64,000 nt of DNA. Origin: Laetiporus sulphureus 93-53 (Eukaryota > Basidiomycota > Agaricomycetes > Polyporales > Laetiporaceae). The notes beneath the pieces were generated by a model. It ran no database searches, was not told the origin of the DNA, and worked only from the letters and a program-made list of their open reading frames with translations. This document shows positions 27,982 through 38,465 of this stretch, piece by piece. Position 1 is the stretch's first letter. Each line of letters starts with the position of its first letter. Location: assembly GCF_001632365.1 (NCBI RefSeq), contig NW_024468512.1, positions 436,551 through 500,550 on the forward strand. The letters run 5' to 3'. The position numbers and the translations under genes were made by a program.

Positions 27982-30002
27982 ATGGATACAGACCTCCTTC
28001 TTGCCATGCTGGCGAGTCTGGTAGACCAGTCAAAGTCATACGAGCAAGAAGCCTTGCTGGAGGCACTTCTGGCGTGCGATGGCAATGTTGAAGAATCAGC
28101 CGCTCTGATTGCTCGAAAGAAGGGAAAAAACTCAGAAGATGCCAATAGAAAGCGGAAGCGGAATGCTGCACTGGATGAGTGGCTTGGTACGTCTCGAGCT
28201 GAGACTGATACATCGAATGCGATGAGGAGCACGTCCAAATCTCGGTCATCCGCGCGCGCTTCTCCAACCATGGATGACTCTAACTTCTCTTCATCTTCCC
28301 GTAAAAGCTCGCTCTCCGCTAGGGCGCATCGTGAAGCTTCATCTCCAAATGTTTCTACGTCGGAAAGTACCGGCTCTTCGGCTGCTGCCAGAAAACACGA
28401 CCGGTCTTCGGAATCCCTTTCCAAAGGACGTGCTGTCACGAATGAACAATTCATGACACTTTTGCAACATTCTCCATCCAAACGAGCCAAGAAGCCCACA
28501 ACGCGCTTGTCGCCCTTGATTTTAGGCACGCCGGCACTAGTTGTGCAACATACTCCGTGTACGCTGGACCTTTCCATTCTTCCACCAGAGCTTGCATGCA
28601 GGTGTGTATCGCTTGGTATATCTGCCCTTACGGTAAATATTGCATTTTGAGATCTCGACTCATCTTTGTGAGCTCACGCTACAGCCCGTGTTGGTGCAAT
28701 TCGCATAGCTGCGTAGTTTGTCGTCCTTTGTCAAATACGGTCACACTTTTCGGTGGCCTCTGAGTCATTGTAGATGCTGACAAAAACCCTCACAGGCTAT
28801 TTCACACGATGCTGCATGAGAGCCGAGATTGGCAGCGAAACAAGTGGTGGTTGTTCGATCGCGTGGTGGAGAGTCCTCATAGGACGTCCTTCTACACCAG
28901 ACGCTCCTCTAATCAAGCAGAGGATGAGAACATGCAGCAAGCCGCTCAATATTGGTATGTGCGTAATCTCGTTCTCACTCGAGCATGCCTTACACTCGTT
29001 TCCTGCAGGTATAACGGTCGGCGCACTGAACCCCCTGCTGCGTTCCTTCCTGCGATGGAAGAAGCTTGCATGCACATCGAGCGCGTCGTGAACCGGGAGA
29101 TGCGCAAGCGGAAGCGATTCCCGTTAGAATGGGGTGGAGAGCCCGGTACGCAGGAGGAGACAGGTTCGGGCGAGAAGATTCTATGGCGAGCAAACGTCGC
29201 AGCAGCAAATTGTTACGAAGGGGCAAAGGAGAGCGTCGGCTTCCATTCTGATCAGCTGACATATCTTGGGCCATATGCAACCATTGCCAGTTTGAGTCTA
29301 GGTAGGACGAATACCTTGCAGTGTTTCTTCTTCAGTCTTGTTAACATCCCGGCGACAGGGACCAGCAGGACGTTCCGATTACGAGAGGTTGTACCAACCG
29401 ATGAGAGAGAGACGCGCAGTGCAAGGACGTATGACATCCCCCTTCCGCACAACTCAGTACGTACTCTTATGCAGATTTATTACGAGACTGACTATATTAT
29501 TTTGTTTCAGCTGATTATAATGCATGCCTCCACGCAGGAGACATTCAAGCACTCAGTTCCACCTCAAAGTGTTATAGACCTCTTTCATCCGCCGTTTCCT
29601 CCCCCGCCTGATCTTTCTGCCCCGGACGAGCGCGAGCAGCGATCTACGGCCTCTCCGTCCAATTGCCGAATCAACATGACGTTCCGCTTCTATCGGCCTG
29701 ATTTCCGAGCTCAGACGACGCCGCGGTGCAACTGTGGTGCTCCATGTATCCTCCGACCGGATATGAAGAACCGATATCGTGAACCAAGCCAGACGTCTGG
29801 ACATGGTGAAGGGTCGAACCATGTCACTTTGGACCAGGGAACTGGACATACACTGCGGAAAAATATGGTTGACAAATATTGGTGGACATGCTACGCTGGT
29901 GCACAAAATGACGGCAAGGGATGTGGCTTCTGGAAGGTCATGGATGTAGTGGCGGAGGGGCGAGGACCCTTTGTAGGCTCCGTGCCCAGGAGTTCATCCT
30001 AG
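27982..30002 (+). CDS. CUE-like, AlkB-type dioxygenase and GRF zinc-finger fusion, 553 aa
   Basis: Exons: 27982-28601, 28796-28954, 29009-29301, 29359-29456, 29511-30002; the phases close to 553 codons plus stop. Residues 1-50 resemble a CUE/UBA ubiquitin-binding helix bundle ('LLEALLACDGNVEESAALI'). A Ser-rich linker runs to about residue 195. The AlkB fold follows, with metal ligands in 'GFHSDQLTYLGP' (H-x-D) and 'IIMHASTQETFKHSVPP', and the 2OG Arg in 'INMTFRFYRP'. The C-terminus has a GRF zinc finger ('PRCNCGAPCILR' and 'KYWWTCYAG..GCGFWK'). AlkB enzymes remove alkyl groups from bases by oxidation, and GRF fingers bind nucleic acid. A role in alkylation repair or RNA demethylation guided by ubiquitin is inferred. 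Introns 2-4 are all multiples of three and stop-free, so unspliced RNA stays in frame there. Confidence 0.88.
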
Positions 30003-30427
30003 AGCACGAGAGCAATTCCTCCAACACTGCACATCATGCCAAATATACACAGCAGGATATTGCCAGGATTTAACGGAAATCCATGCGATGTTTTGGCAAT
30101 ATCCAGCCGGATATCCTTGCAATGTACATTCATGGATATTGCCTGCCCCTTCCTCGCCCCTGGTCCCCAGGGCCCTTTACCACACAAAATGTGTACAATA
30201 AATTGGAGCATTGTTGAATAGATTACATCTCAGCGGATTCATATATGTTACAGACACTATAATATTCGACAGCGACCAATCAGTGTGATTTCCGGTATGA
30301 TATCTTGCTGCATGTACATGCGCTACGAGGTGAATCATTACAAGTGCCCGCACAATAAAGGAGAAGAGGAGTTCTTACCGTGGGCATCTGAGGACGGAGA
30401 AATTGATGGCACATCAACTTAGACTTC
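30003..30427. other. Non-coding flank with three GGATATTGCC copies
   Basis: The 10-mer GGATATTGCC occurs at 30055-30064 and 30134-30143. Its exact reverse complement occurs at 30095-30104. The first and second could form a hairpin with a 30-nt loop. No gene is seen. Confidence 0.4.
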
Positions 30428-30580
30428 TTGATCTGCATGTTGTACGTCCATAGAAGCATGTTGCCTGAGAAGGATATATTGAATCAGTGCAGCTCACATC
30501 AGGAAGGACATGGAGAAGAAGCATGGATTTTGACTGCACTCCTCCGGGCCCTCCCCATCGCCTTGCAACCTGTCTTTTGC

Positions 30581-31220
30581 ATGCTCATGGTGCCGTCGGA
30601 GCGAAAGCCACCCATCGCAAAGGCGGAAAAGACTGATCGCCCACACTTACCTCCGAACAGCAACGCTGCTAAACGCCCTCGACGTGCTACTTCTCCTGCA
30701 TCGTCTCTCACTGAGAGGATCGCGCGTACACGTCCAGCGAGCTCACCACCCAGAACATCGATCCCTGCTGTATCACAGGGTCCACGCTACTTCAATGACC
30801 CATTCCGGAGGTCAGGCGGCACTCAGTCAGCCCATGTCGCATCTACTTCGAGAAATCAGCTGATTCCTGGTGCGCCGGGTTCATCCTCAGTCCGCGCTGC
30901 TGTGATGGCACCACCAATGCAAGTTACGAGCAAAGCAATGTCAGATTTGTTCAAAAAACTCGATAAAGACTTACAAGAAGTGAAAGATGGTCTTGCATTT
31001 CACGACAAAACTCGGACAAGCTTGCCGAGCAAATTAACCTGTCGCACAAAGCTCTCAACCAATGGGGTGATGAAGTGGGGACGTTGCAGAAATATGTGAG
31101 GAGTATGGTATTGAACCATGAGAGCGCTGATACGCACCGAGATATTCTGCGATCGAAAAACGCCAGAAATTGCGTCCGACTATCGCACAATCGGATAGCG
31201 AGTCACCGCAATCTGGAATG
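30581..31220 (+). pseudogene. Truncated coding fragment with coiled-coil, unidentified
   Basis: An open frame from the ATG at 30581 encodes a Pro/Ser-rich, basic segment ('KRPRRATSPASSLTERIART'). A helical stretch 'MSDLFKKLDKDLQEVKDGL' follows. At about 31005-31015 the helical reading continues in another frame ('DKLAEQINLSHKALNQWGDE', 'QKYVRSMV'). A one-base change next to an A-run would explain this, as would sequence error. Coding quality fades after about 31150, close to the MITE-like element and the retroelement nest. I do not recognise the family. It could be the 5' part of a host gene cut off by the insertions. Confidence 0.45.
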
Positions 31221-31513
31221 ACAAACACCGAAGCCGGAACAGTCCAGAGTGGGCAAAGGAAGGCCTTGCCGACTGCCTGGGAAAACGGAATCACGTGAAG
31301 AGGTCAGAAGGAGAACATGAGGTGCGGAAATAACGAGAAAGCCACGAAGAAGCGTAGCCGATTATAAGGCACAGCGCAAGAATGGAACACAACCGGTTAG
31401 GCAACTAGGAGACGAACAAGTGCGCTAAACGAATGGAAGGCAGGGTAGCGGGCCGACGAACCCTGGCAGGGCCAGACTTCCAGTTCCCCGACTGTAGGAT
31501 ACGGAGACTCGTA
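31221..31513. other. Non-coding stretch before the MITE-like element
   Basis: About 290 bp without a recognised feature. It lies between the decayed coding fragment and the TA-flanked repeat. Confidence 0.4.
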
Positions 31514-31515
31514 AG

Positions 31516-32057
31516 GCTCCAACTATTTATACTATTTACACTCCTGAGGTGTAAATAAATAGTATATAGTAAACAGTTGGTATATATGCAGTATAAACAG
31601 TTTATATAAAGTTTATATAGTTTTTTTTGTCTCATCTCTTAGTGGAGTTCTACTCAACTGTGAGCAGCCTCTGTGATTGTTGGGACCCTTAAGGAGCTGG
31701 GTGCATCAACACACACATGATAGTGAGCAGAAAACAAGCATTCAACTTCAACACTTGCATCATGAATGACAAGAAAATCTCATGTCATACAAAAAATAAC
31801 AAGAAACTCATGTTCATGAGTCTATATGATGATCAACTGTCAGTGGTGGCTTCTATCAAACACAATGACTTTCAATTGGCTCACTGTTGCACTGTCAAAT
31901 CTATCAATTGTGCACTCAATAGCCTTATGTCATCATAAAACTATTTATACTATATATAAACATCTATTTACTATATACAGCCCAACCTGTAAATAAACAG
32001 ATATAGTAAACAGTTAAAACTATTTAACATAGTATATAGATAGAAATGTTGGAGCCT
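31516..32057. mobile_element. 542-bp MITE-like element with TA target duplication
   Basis: The ends are AGGCTCCAAC (31516-31525) and its exact inverted copy GTTGGAGCCT (32048-32057). Each is flanked by TA (31514-31515 and 32058-32059). Subterminal regions at both ends are AT-rich and palindromic, with repeated TATTTAC/GTAAATA motifs. No transposase frame is present. The TA duplication and short inverted ends fit a non-autonomous Tc1/mariner-type element. Confidence 0.75.
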
Positions 32058-32059
32058 TA

Positions 32060-33050
32060 ACGGAGAGGGGGCAGGAGCGAGCTTTGCGACATGTTTCAAT
32101 GGATCGGAAACCTAATGTATGATCGGAAACGCATTTCAGCGACTCAGCTGGCTCATTTCCGATCCACTATATAATCCACACTGTACATAGGAAAAGAAAA
32201 AAAAAGAAGAAGAAAGTTCTCCACAAAAGTTTCTCCACACAGCAGGGTTCAGTTCTCGTCTTGTCTACGCTAGGGCATCGTGCCCGACTACGTCTACGTC
32301 TATTGCGATCGCATTCACACCTCTGGGATTCTCGACACTGAGAGGGGCAGCACTCTCAGTAGTGGCCTCCAGCTCAACTCGGGTTTCAGCCAGTTAAGCC
32401 ATGTTATCGCGCTTTTGTCATCTCACGCCATCGCCTGCTGCTCTCACACCACTAGTCACGAGTCCAAACCAGGATCCTGTCCCCATCGGACCCCGTAGCC
32501 TCGCTAGCACCCAGGAGTTCCTCATCGGCGCTCATACCAGTTCTAGACGCCCAGGGCTTCATCGTCGGCGCTCGTTCCAGCTCGGTAGCTATTAGGGACT
32601 CGTCGTTAGCGCTTAATTCAGTTCTGAGGAAGTTAGGGCTTTGTCATCAGCGCCTACCCAGCTTCATCCAGAAGTAGCTAACAGAAGTAGCTAGTCCTCG
32701 TGACTTAGCCCAGACCCTCAGCTATCGCCGTTTTGCGAGCATAGAAGTCGCCAATCGCATTCCACTCCCACACACCCCCACACTTCAGCTTTCGACTGTT
32801 GCCCAGTCGGACCTATCCCCATAATTGAACCCGACACTCACTGACTCACATTTTTCATGGTATTTCACTCCGTTTCAAGCATACACAGCCGAACGACTCA
32901 TGGTCGCCCGTCGCTGCGTTATCATCCGAAGTTTGCTGCGACCGTAGCCTCAAAGGGACTGCAGACAGATGAGCCCCAGTTCGCCTGCCAAGATCAGAGG
33001 GACTTGGTTAGGAAGCGCTGCTCACGGCCAGGACACGGTTGAGCATATCA
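32060..33050 (+). repeat. 5' LTR region of element A1 (left edge approximate)
   Basis: A TATA-like TATATAAT near 32168 lies about 880 bp before the LTR end. The right edge is placed at ...ATATCA (33050) because A2 shows the same CA end four bases before a shared primer-site motif. Several GATCGGAAA motifs lie upstream of the TATA. The sequence is otherwise non-coding. Confidence 0.6.
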
Positions 33051-33054
33051 TTCC

Positions 33055-33070
33055 TGGAGCCCATCGTGAG
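33055..33070 (+). promoter_or_regulatory. Primer-binding site of A1
   Basis: The 16-mer starting TGGAGCCCATCG lies four bases after the LTR end. It matches the A2 site (63216-63201, minus) at 14 of 16 positions. The leading TGG is what a tRNA CCA 3' end would pair with. The tRNA was not identified. Confidence 0.65.
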
Positions 33071-33169
33071 GGGTGGAGAGGATTTAAAAGTTCCACAGCA
33101 CTGAGTCGTCAGCCTTACAATCGGAAACCGAAGAAGCAGTTTGGTATCCCCTTGAAACAGAGTTGAAAA

Positions 33170-34715
33170 TACCACCATAGGTGAAACATCAGACGAAGAA
33201 GTCTTCTCGTTATTCAATCAGAGGCTCAGGCGACTTCACGAGTTTTAGAGGGCCGGATTCGAGCGAGCAGAAGAAGGCTGACCCCACTTAGCCAATTTCT
33301 GACCATCTCCGTCATTTGAAACACGTTCCTCAGCTTCGCGATCGAGATCACCAGCTTCTAGAACTGCTAGCCCACTTAGTTCACTTACCCCGCTATCACA
33401 TCATTCTTCGGAGTCTTCGACCGTGGAAGCTCAGTCGGAACACATTTCTGAGGCTTCATCGCAAGAAATCCCACTTAGGACTCTTCTAGATGAGCTAGAA
33501 ATCGCCTTCACAGCAGAACAGGCATCAAATCCAGTCCAGAACCCTACCCAGACACTTAATTTACCGACCCCCACAGCCACAGTCAAAATGGGAACTGTCA
33601 TAACCAATCAGATGCCGTTTCGTGGTGATTGATCGGCACCCACTTTCGATCTTGATCAGCCCAGAACCCTCTTTCGCTTCTTCGATGATCTAGAAATCCT
33701 GTTCATGCGTTGCCAAGTAACGAATGAAGCAGAAAAGAAGCTGTGGATGAAATGCTATCTCAATATAGACGTTGCCGATCTAGTGGAGTCGCTTCCAGAA
33801 TATTCTGATCCCACGAAGACTTATGTCAATTTGCGACAAGCCATACAGGAGCTGTATCCAGGCGCAGATACAGAGCGCAAATGGAAAGTTCGAGACATGG
33901 ATCTCTTAGTCGGGGAGTGAGCCCAACTGGGAATTCAGACGATCGCGAAACTAGGAAACTATCATCGGGAATTCCTAGCCATCACCTCGTTTCTCATTGG
34001 CAAGAACTGCATTTCGGAGTCGGAACACAATCGCGCGTTCATTCGAGGATTTCCACCGGAGTCGTGGAGTCGCATTTCGCAACGCTTGCAGCTGAAGCAG
34101 CCAGATCACTACCCAGATGATCCCTACTCGGTAAACAACGTCTACGAGGCTGCAAAGTTTGTGTTGCATGGTACTAGTGCAGGGCCGACCACAATAAAGC
34201 CAACTATAACTACGTCGACTAGTAGCGCACCAGCAATCAAGAGTGAGGATATTTCGTTGCTTATTGAGAACCTGGTCAAGTCAGTCCAGACGCTCACGGC
34301 AGCTGCAACAGGTGGAATTGCGAAGCAGAATGGGAGTCAAGCTGCGACAGCGAGCAGACCACCAGTCGCAAATGGAAGTCCGAGTGGATTTTGCCACTAT
34401 TGCAGAGAAGCCGGAGGCATGATCGGAACATGCAAGCACGTCGAGGAGGATATAAAGAGTGGCAAGTGCTTATGCAACGCAGCCAGAAAAGTTGTCCTAC
34501 CGAATGGCACCTTTGTACCTCGCACCATTCCAGGCATTACGATTCGCGATCACATTTACGAGTGGCACAGACGCAACCAGATTCCAGTCACAGCATCGGT
34601 CTCAGCGGCGAATCTATTCGAAGTCTCAGAGGACAAAGCCAGTTCGTTCTCGCTAGGTGCAGAAGATAGGATCGAAGCTTTGGAACAGGAGCTATTCAAC
34701 TTAAAGCGATCGTGA
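33170..34715 (+). pseudogene. A1 gag, stop-interrupted
   Basis: The gag frame starts near 33170-33423. It includes 'MPFRGD', 'RFFDDLEILFMRC', 'IDVADLVESLPEYSD', 'GFPPESWSRISQRLQLKQPD' and a Cys/His segment 'CHYCREAGGMIGTCKH'. TGA stops lie at about 33630 and 33918. The second is shared with A2. It ends at a TGA at 34713. Confidence 0.8.
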
Positions 34716-34736
34716 CCAGTCTTCGATGGAGTTCAT

Positions 34737-37481
34737 ATGCCACCACGACGACCAGCAGGATTAGCCGCAAAGCCAGCACAGTCAGAAAAGGCATCCGAGC
34801 AAGCACAATCTCAGGCGAAGCCAGAGAAGGCCACTGAGAGCGCGCCAAGTACATCAGTTCCAGCAATCGTGGATGCAGTGCCAGAGCATCCTTTCTGATC
34901 AGCTAGAGATGCGTTATACGTTCCACCAAACATGCGTAACTTCGGTCAAGCCCCAAAGCCAGGAGCAAGAGATGCAGTCTATCGCAATGCCCCACCAGTC
35001 TACCAGCCAGAGCTTGCGACTACAGTTTTCGAGCGATCGATGAAGTCGTCGGCTGTCACGTTGTCCATGGAGGAGTTGCTGTCGATATCGTCAGATGTGT
35101 GCAACAAGTATCGTGAAGCGTGCACACCGAAGCGTGTAGTACCTCCAAGTGTGACCGGAATGGTGACAATCTTCGAAAATGTGAAAGACAGCAGCGCTAC
35201 AATCGGACAGGAAGAGGAGTTCACCTGTCGAGGGGAGCCTTTAGCAGCGACAGGCTCAATAATACCTGATCTCTACGATGCCTACTTGAAGCACATTCCT
35301 AACGGAGATGAGCCAGAGCAACTAACGGTCACAAACGACTCGCACACATTGCGATCGATAGTCGCACTCATCGACAACAAAGAGCAAGTACAGGCGATTC
35401 TAGACCCAGGATGCCAAATTGTCACAATGTCAGAAGATGTCTGTCTCTCGTTGGGACTCATTTATGATTCAACAATAAAGCTCAATATGCAGTTTGCGAA
35501 TGGAGAAGTCGACCAGTTGCTCGGACTGGTTCGCAATGTACCTTTCCAAGTCGGAGAGATCGTCCTATATTTGCAGATCCACGTCATTCGCGCAGCAGCC
35601 TATGACATTCTTCTAGGATGACCGTTTGATGTGCTCACCAAGAGCATAGTTTGCAACTTCTTCGACGAGAACCAGACAGTTACAATCATATGTCCCAACA
35701 CGGGAAGAATCGCAACGATACCCACGATACCGAGAGGACCACTGCGAGTCAGAGCACAGCCTCTCCAATCGAAGGATCCGGGTTTTCACTAGCGGAAGAT
35801 ATGAGTACCGAAAGCAGTGGGATGGCCTTAATCATTGATGTAAGCAACACAAATACCCCTAGTGTATCAGCCTATTCCCCAGTCATATCTTCCGATCTCA
35901 TTTTCGTTCAGTCAAGCTATTTGCGAGCGTCAGGACAAGTCCTCGACGCAGTATCATCATTGTACACAGTAACCTCAGACTTCCGACCGACACCTCGAAC
36001 CTCGACTTCGCGACTACTACAGACGATTATAGGCCCAGGTTGCAATCAAGAGTCAAGCTCGAGAGCCGGCTATGCTGCAACCAAGAAAAAGTACAAGCCA
36101 GTCGTGCTCAAAACTCGACCAGTAATCGCATCGGTATCTGAGCAATTCCGTATCATCCGACGAATAATTGGAGATCATTTGCGACACCTACCCGAGCTTC
36201 CAGAGCGGCCAGGGCCTTTCTTTCCAACCGGTCGCTATACGAAGGAATGCATGGAGGCTTTGGATATCACGCACCAGCCAGGATTCTTATAGCCAGAGGA
36301 GTGAGCTCTTATGCACACATTCATGTGTTTGCATAATCAGGCGTTCGCTTGGAGCGATTCCGAGCGAGGAAGATTCAAGTCGGAGTACTTCCCGCCAATC
36401 GATTTTCCAGTCGTACCGCATCAGCCTTGGGTTCAGAGGAATATTCCGATTCCTCCTGGGATCTACAAGAAAGTTTGTGTGATTATCAAGAAGAAGCTGG
36501 AGGCTGGAGTATACGAGCCCTTGAACTCATCCTACCGATCGTGATGGTTCTGTGTCATAAAGAAAGACGGAAAGTCTTTGCGACTTGTTCACAGTCTCGA
36601 GCCACTCAACGCCATTACAATCCAGCACTCGGAAGTTATGCTGACTCCAGAACACCTAGCAGAACAGTTCGGCGGTCACGCGTGTGGAGCCATGCTCGAT
36701 TTGTATGTCAGATATGATGAGCGACTCATAGCGGAGACCTCCCACGACCTTACCACCTTCCAGACACCATTCGGAGCTTTGCGACTTGTCACCCTTCCGA
36801 TGGGGTGGACCAACTTGGTACCGATCTTCCACGACGACGTCACATACATTTTGCAATCAGAAATCCCTGCGTTCACTGTGCCATACATCGATGACGTCCC
36901 AGTCAAAGGTCCAGCGACCAGATATGTCAAGTCCGACGGAAGCTTCGAGATGATCACAGCTAATGATGGTATCCGACGATTCATTTGGGAGCACTTCCAG
37001 AATCTCAATCAGATTGTGCAGCGAATGGAGTATGCGGGTGGTACCTTCTCGGGAACGAAGTTGACGCTATGCGCTGAAGAGATCACAGTCGTCGGACACA
37101 GATGCACCCCGATTGGACAATTGCCAGATGAATTGCAAGTCTAGACAGTCAAAAATTGGGGCCCATGCAAGGACCTATCGGAAGTTCGAGCATTTTTAGG
37201 CACAATCGGAGTCGCGAGGATCTTCATCAAAGACTTCGCGAAGTGAGCTCACTCGCTCGTGCAGCTCACTCGGGAAGGAGTTCCATTCAAATTTGGCGAG
37301 CCACAGCAATGGAAGACCTAAAGCAGGCCTTACTGGAGTCACCAGCTTTGTGAGCGATCGACTACGACTCGTCAGCACCAGTTATCCTCGCAGTCGACAC
37401 TTCTCCGATCGCAGTTGGGTTTCAGTTGTGCCAGGGCGTGACCGACGGATCGAAAAAGCGGTTTTTCAGTCAGTTCGGATC
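34737..37481 (+). pseudogene. A1 protease and reverse transcriptase, stop-interrupted
   Basis: The protease region has 'AILDPGCQIVTMSEDV' (Asp-x-Gly site). RT follows with 'YGYAATKKKYKPVVLKTRP'-type entry residues, 'PIPPGIYKKV', 'GALRLVTLPMGW' and an intact catalytic YIDD in 'VPYIDDVPVKG'. Stops replace Arg or Trp at several points (for example near 35620, 36292, 36301, 36541 and 37142). The frame is cut at 37481 by the LTR-like insertion. Confidence 0.8.
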
Positions 37482-38460
37482 TGTCACAGTATTACGTGGC
37501 ACCTTTCTTTTTGCACCAATAAAGTCATCATTCAGCAACCACAAGTGGTTATTTGGACGCCAACCTTTATATTGGTCTCACAAAGTGGATACTTAGACAA
37601 ACAGCACAATACCACCATATACATCGCGGATATGACTGTGTCTACCACATGACCATCAAGCGCCCATGATTCAGCCACCCAGTCACATGACACTGGCCAC
37701 TTGCCCTATTCAGAAGTTATCAGGCGTTGGTCACGTGACACCAGGCCACTTGCCCGGAATGGAACTCTTTGGCCCACAATAGGCTTACCCATGCTCATTG
37801 GACCATCAAGCTAGCAAAGCACCCAATTCGCCACTCAGATAGTGGCACCACTTTAACGCCTAAATCAATAGGCAGGTACCACAACTCAGGATCCCCCTAC
37901 CAACTGGCATACAGTATAGCCAGGTACAGGATAGGCTGGATCTTCCCACACACTTCCCCAGATGAAGACTGATCGTCCCACCCATTGTTCTGAGTTGGGA
38001 CAGATCCTCTCACCTGAGTGGGCCCACTTACAGGCATTTATCTCATTGGACTAGATAGGATTACCTCAGCGTATCCACGACCTTTGTAGATAGTTGCCAT
38101 AGCGAAGTCCAGAACCATTACTGGTTTTGGCAATATGTTCACATGTAGACAGGACAGGACCCCAGTAAGTACACCATAGTTAGGGTACCCAGGGTCCACC
38201 ACTACATGTATATAAGCACATGAGGATCTAAGGGAAGACCTTAGATTCATTCATCTATTGCATGCGGCCTAACAAGCCAATTCACCCCCTAGTTGTGAGC
38301 ATAAGGCTAAGGGCCCTTTGAGCCCCTTTTCCAGACTGCATACCACTGCACGCATCCTCAGCCTAGCCCTTGTGGCAGGCTTTTTATGTGGGATCATTTG
38401 TGCAGGTCACAAAAGCAGACTTGCCCTTAATTGGGTTAAGTGCTTTGGTGCTTTGTGACA
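37482..38460. mobile_element. 979-bp LTR-like insertion (solo LTR candidate) inside A1
   Basis: The insert starts TGTCACAG and ends TTGTGACA, the TG...CA pattern of an LTR. It is flanked by GGATC (37477-37481) and GGGTC (38461-38465), a 5-bp duplication with one G/A difference. RNase H coding of A1 stops at the left flank and resumes at the right flank ('TLNDREKRFSQPKLELYGL'). It has no long ORF. Its ends differ from those of element B beyond the first five bases. Confidence 0.7.
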
Positions 38461-38465
38461 GGGTC

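Noticed and set aside
28809..30002. Single 397-aa uninterrupted frame for the AlkB region
   Set aside because: Conserved segments join cleanly only when three canonical introns are removed; the open introns explain the long frame.
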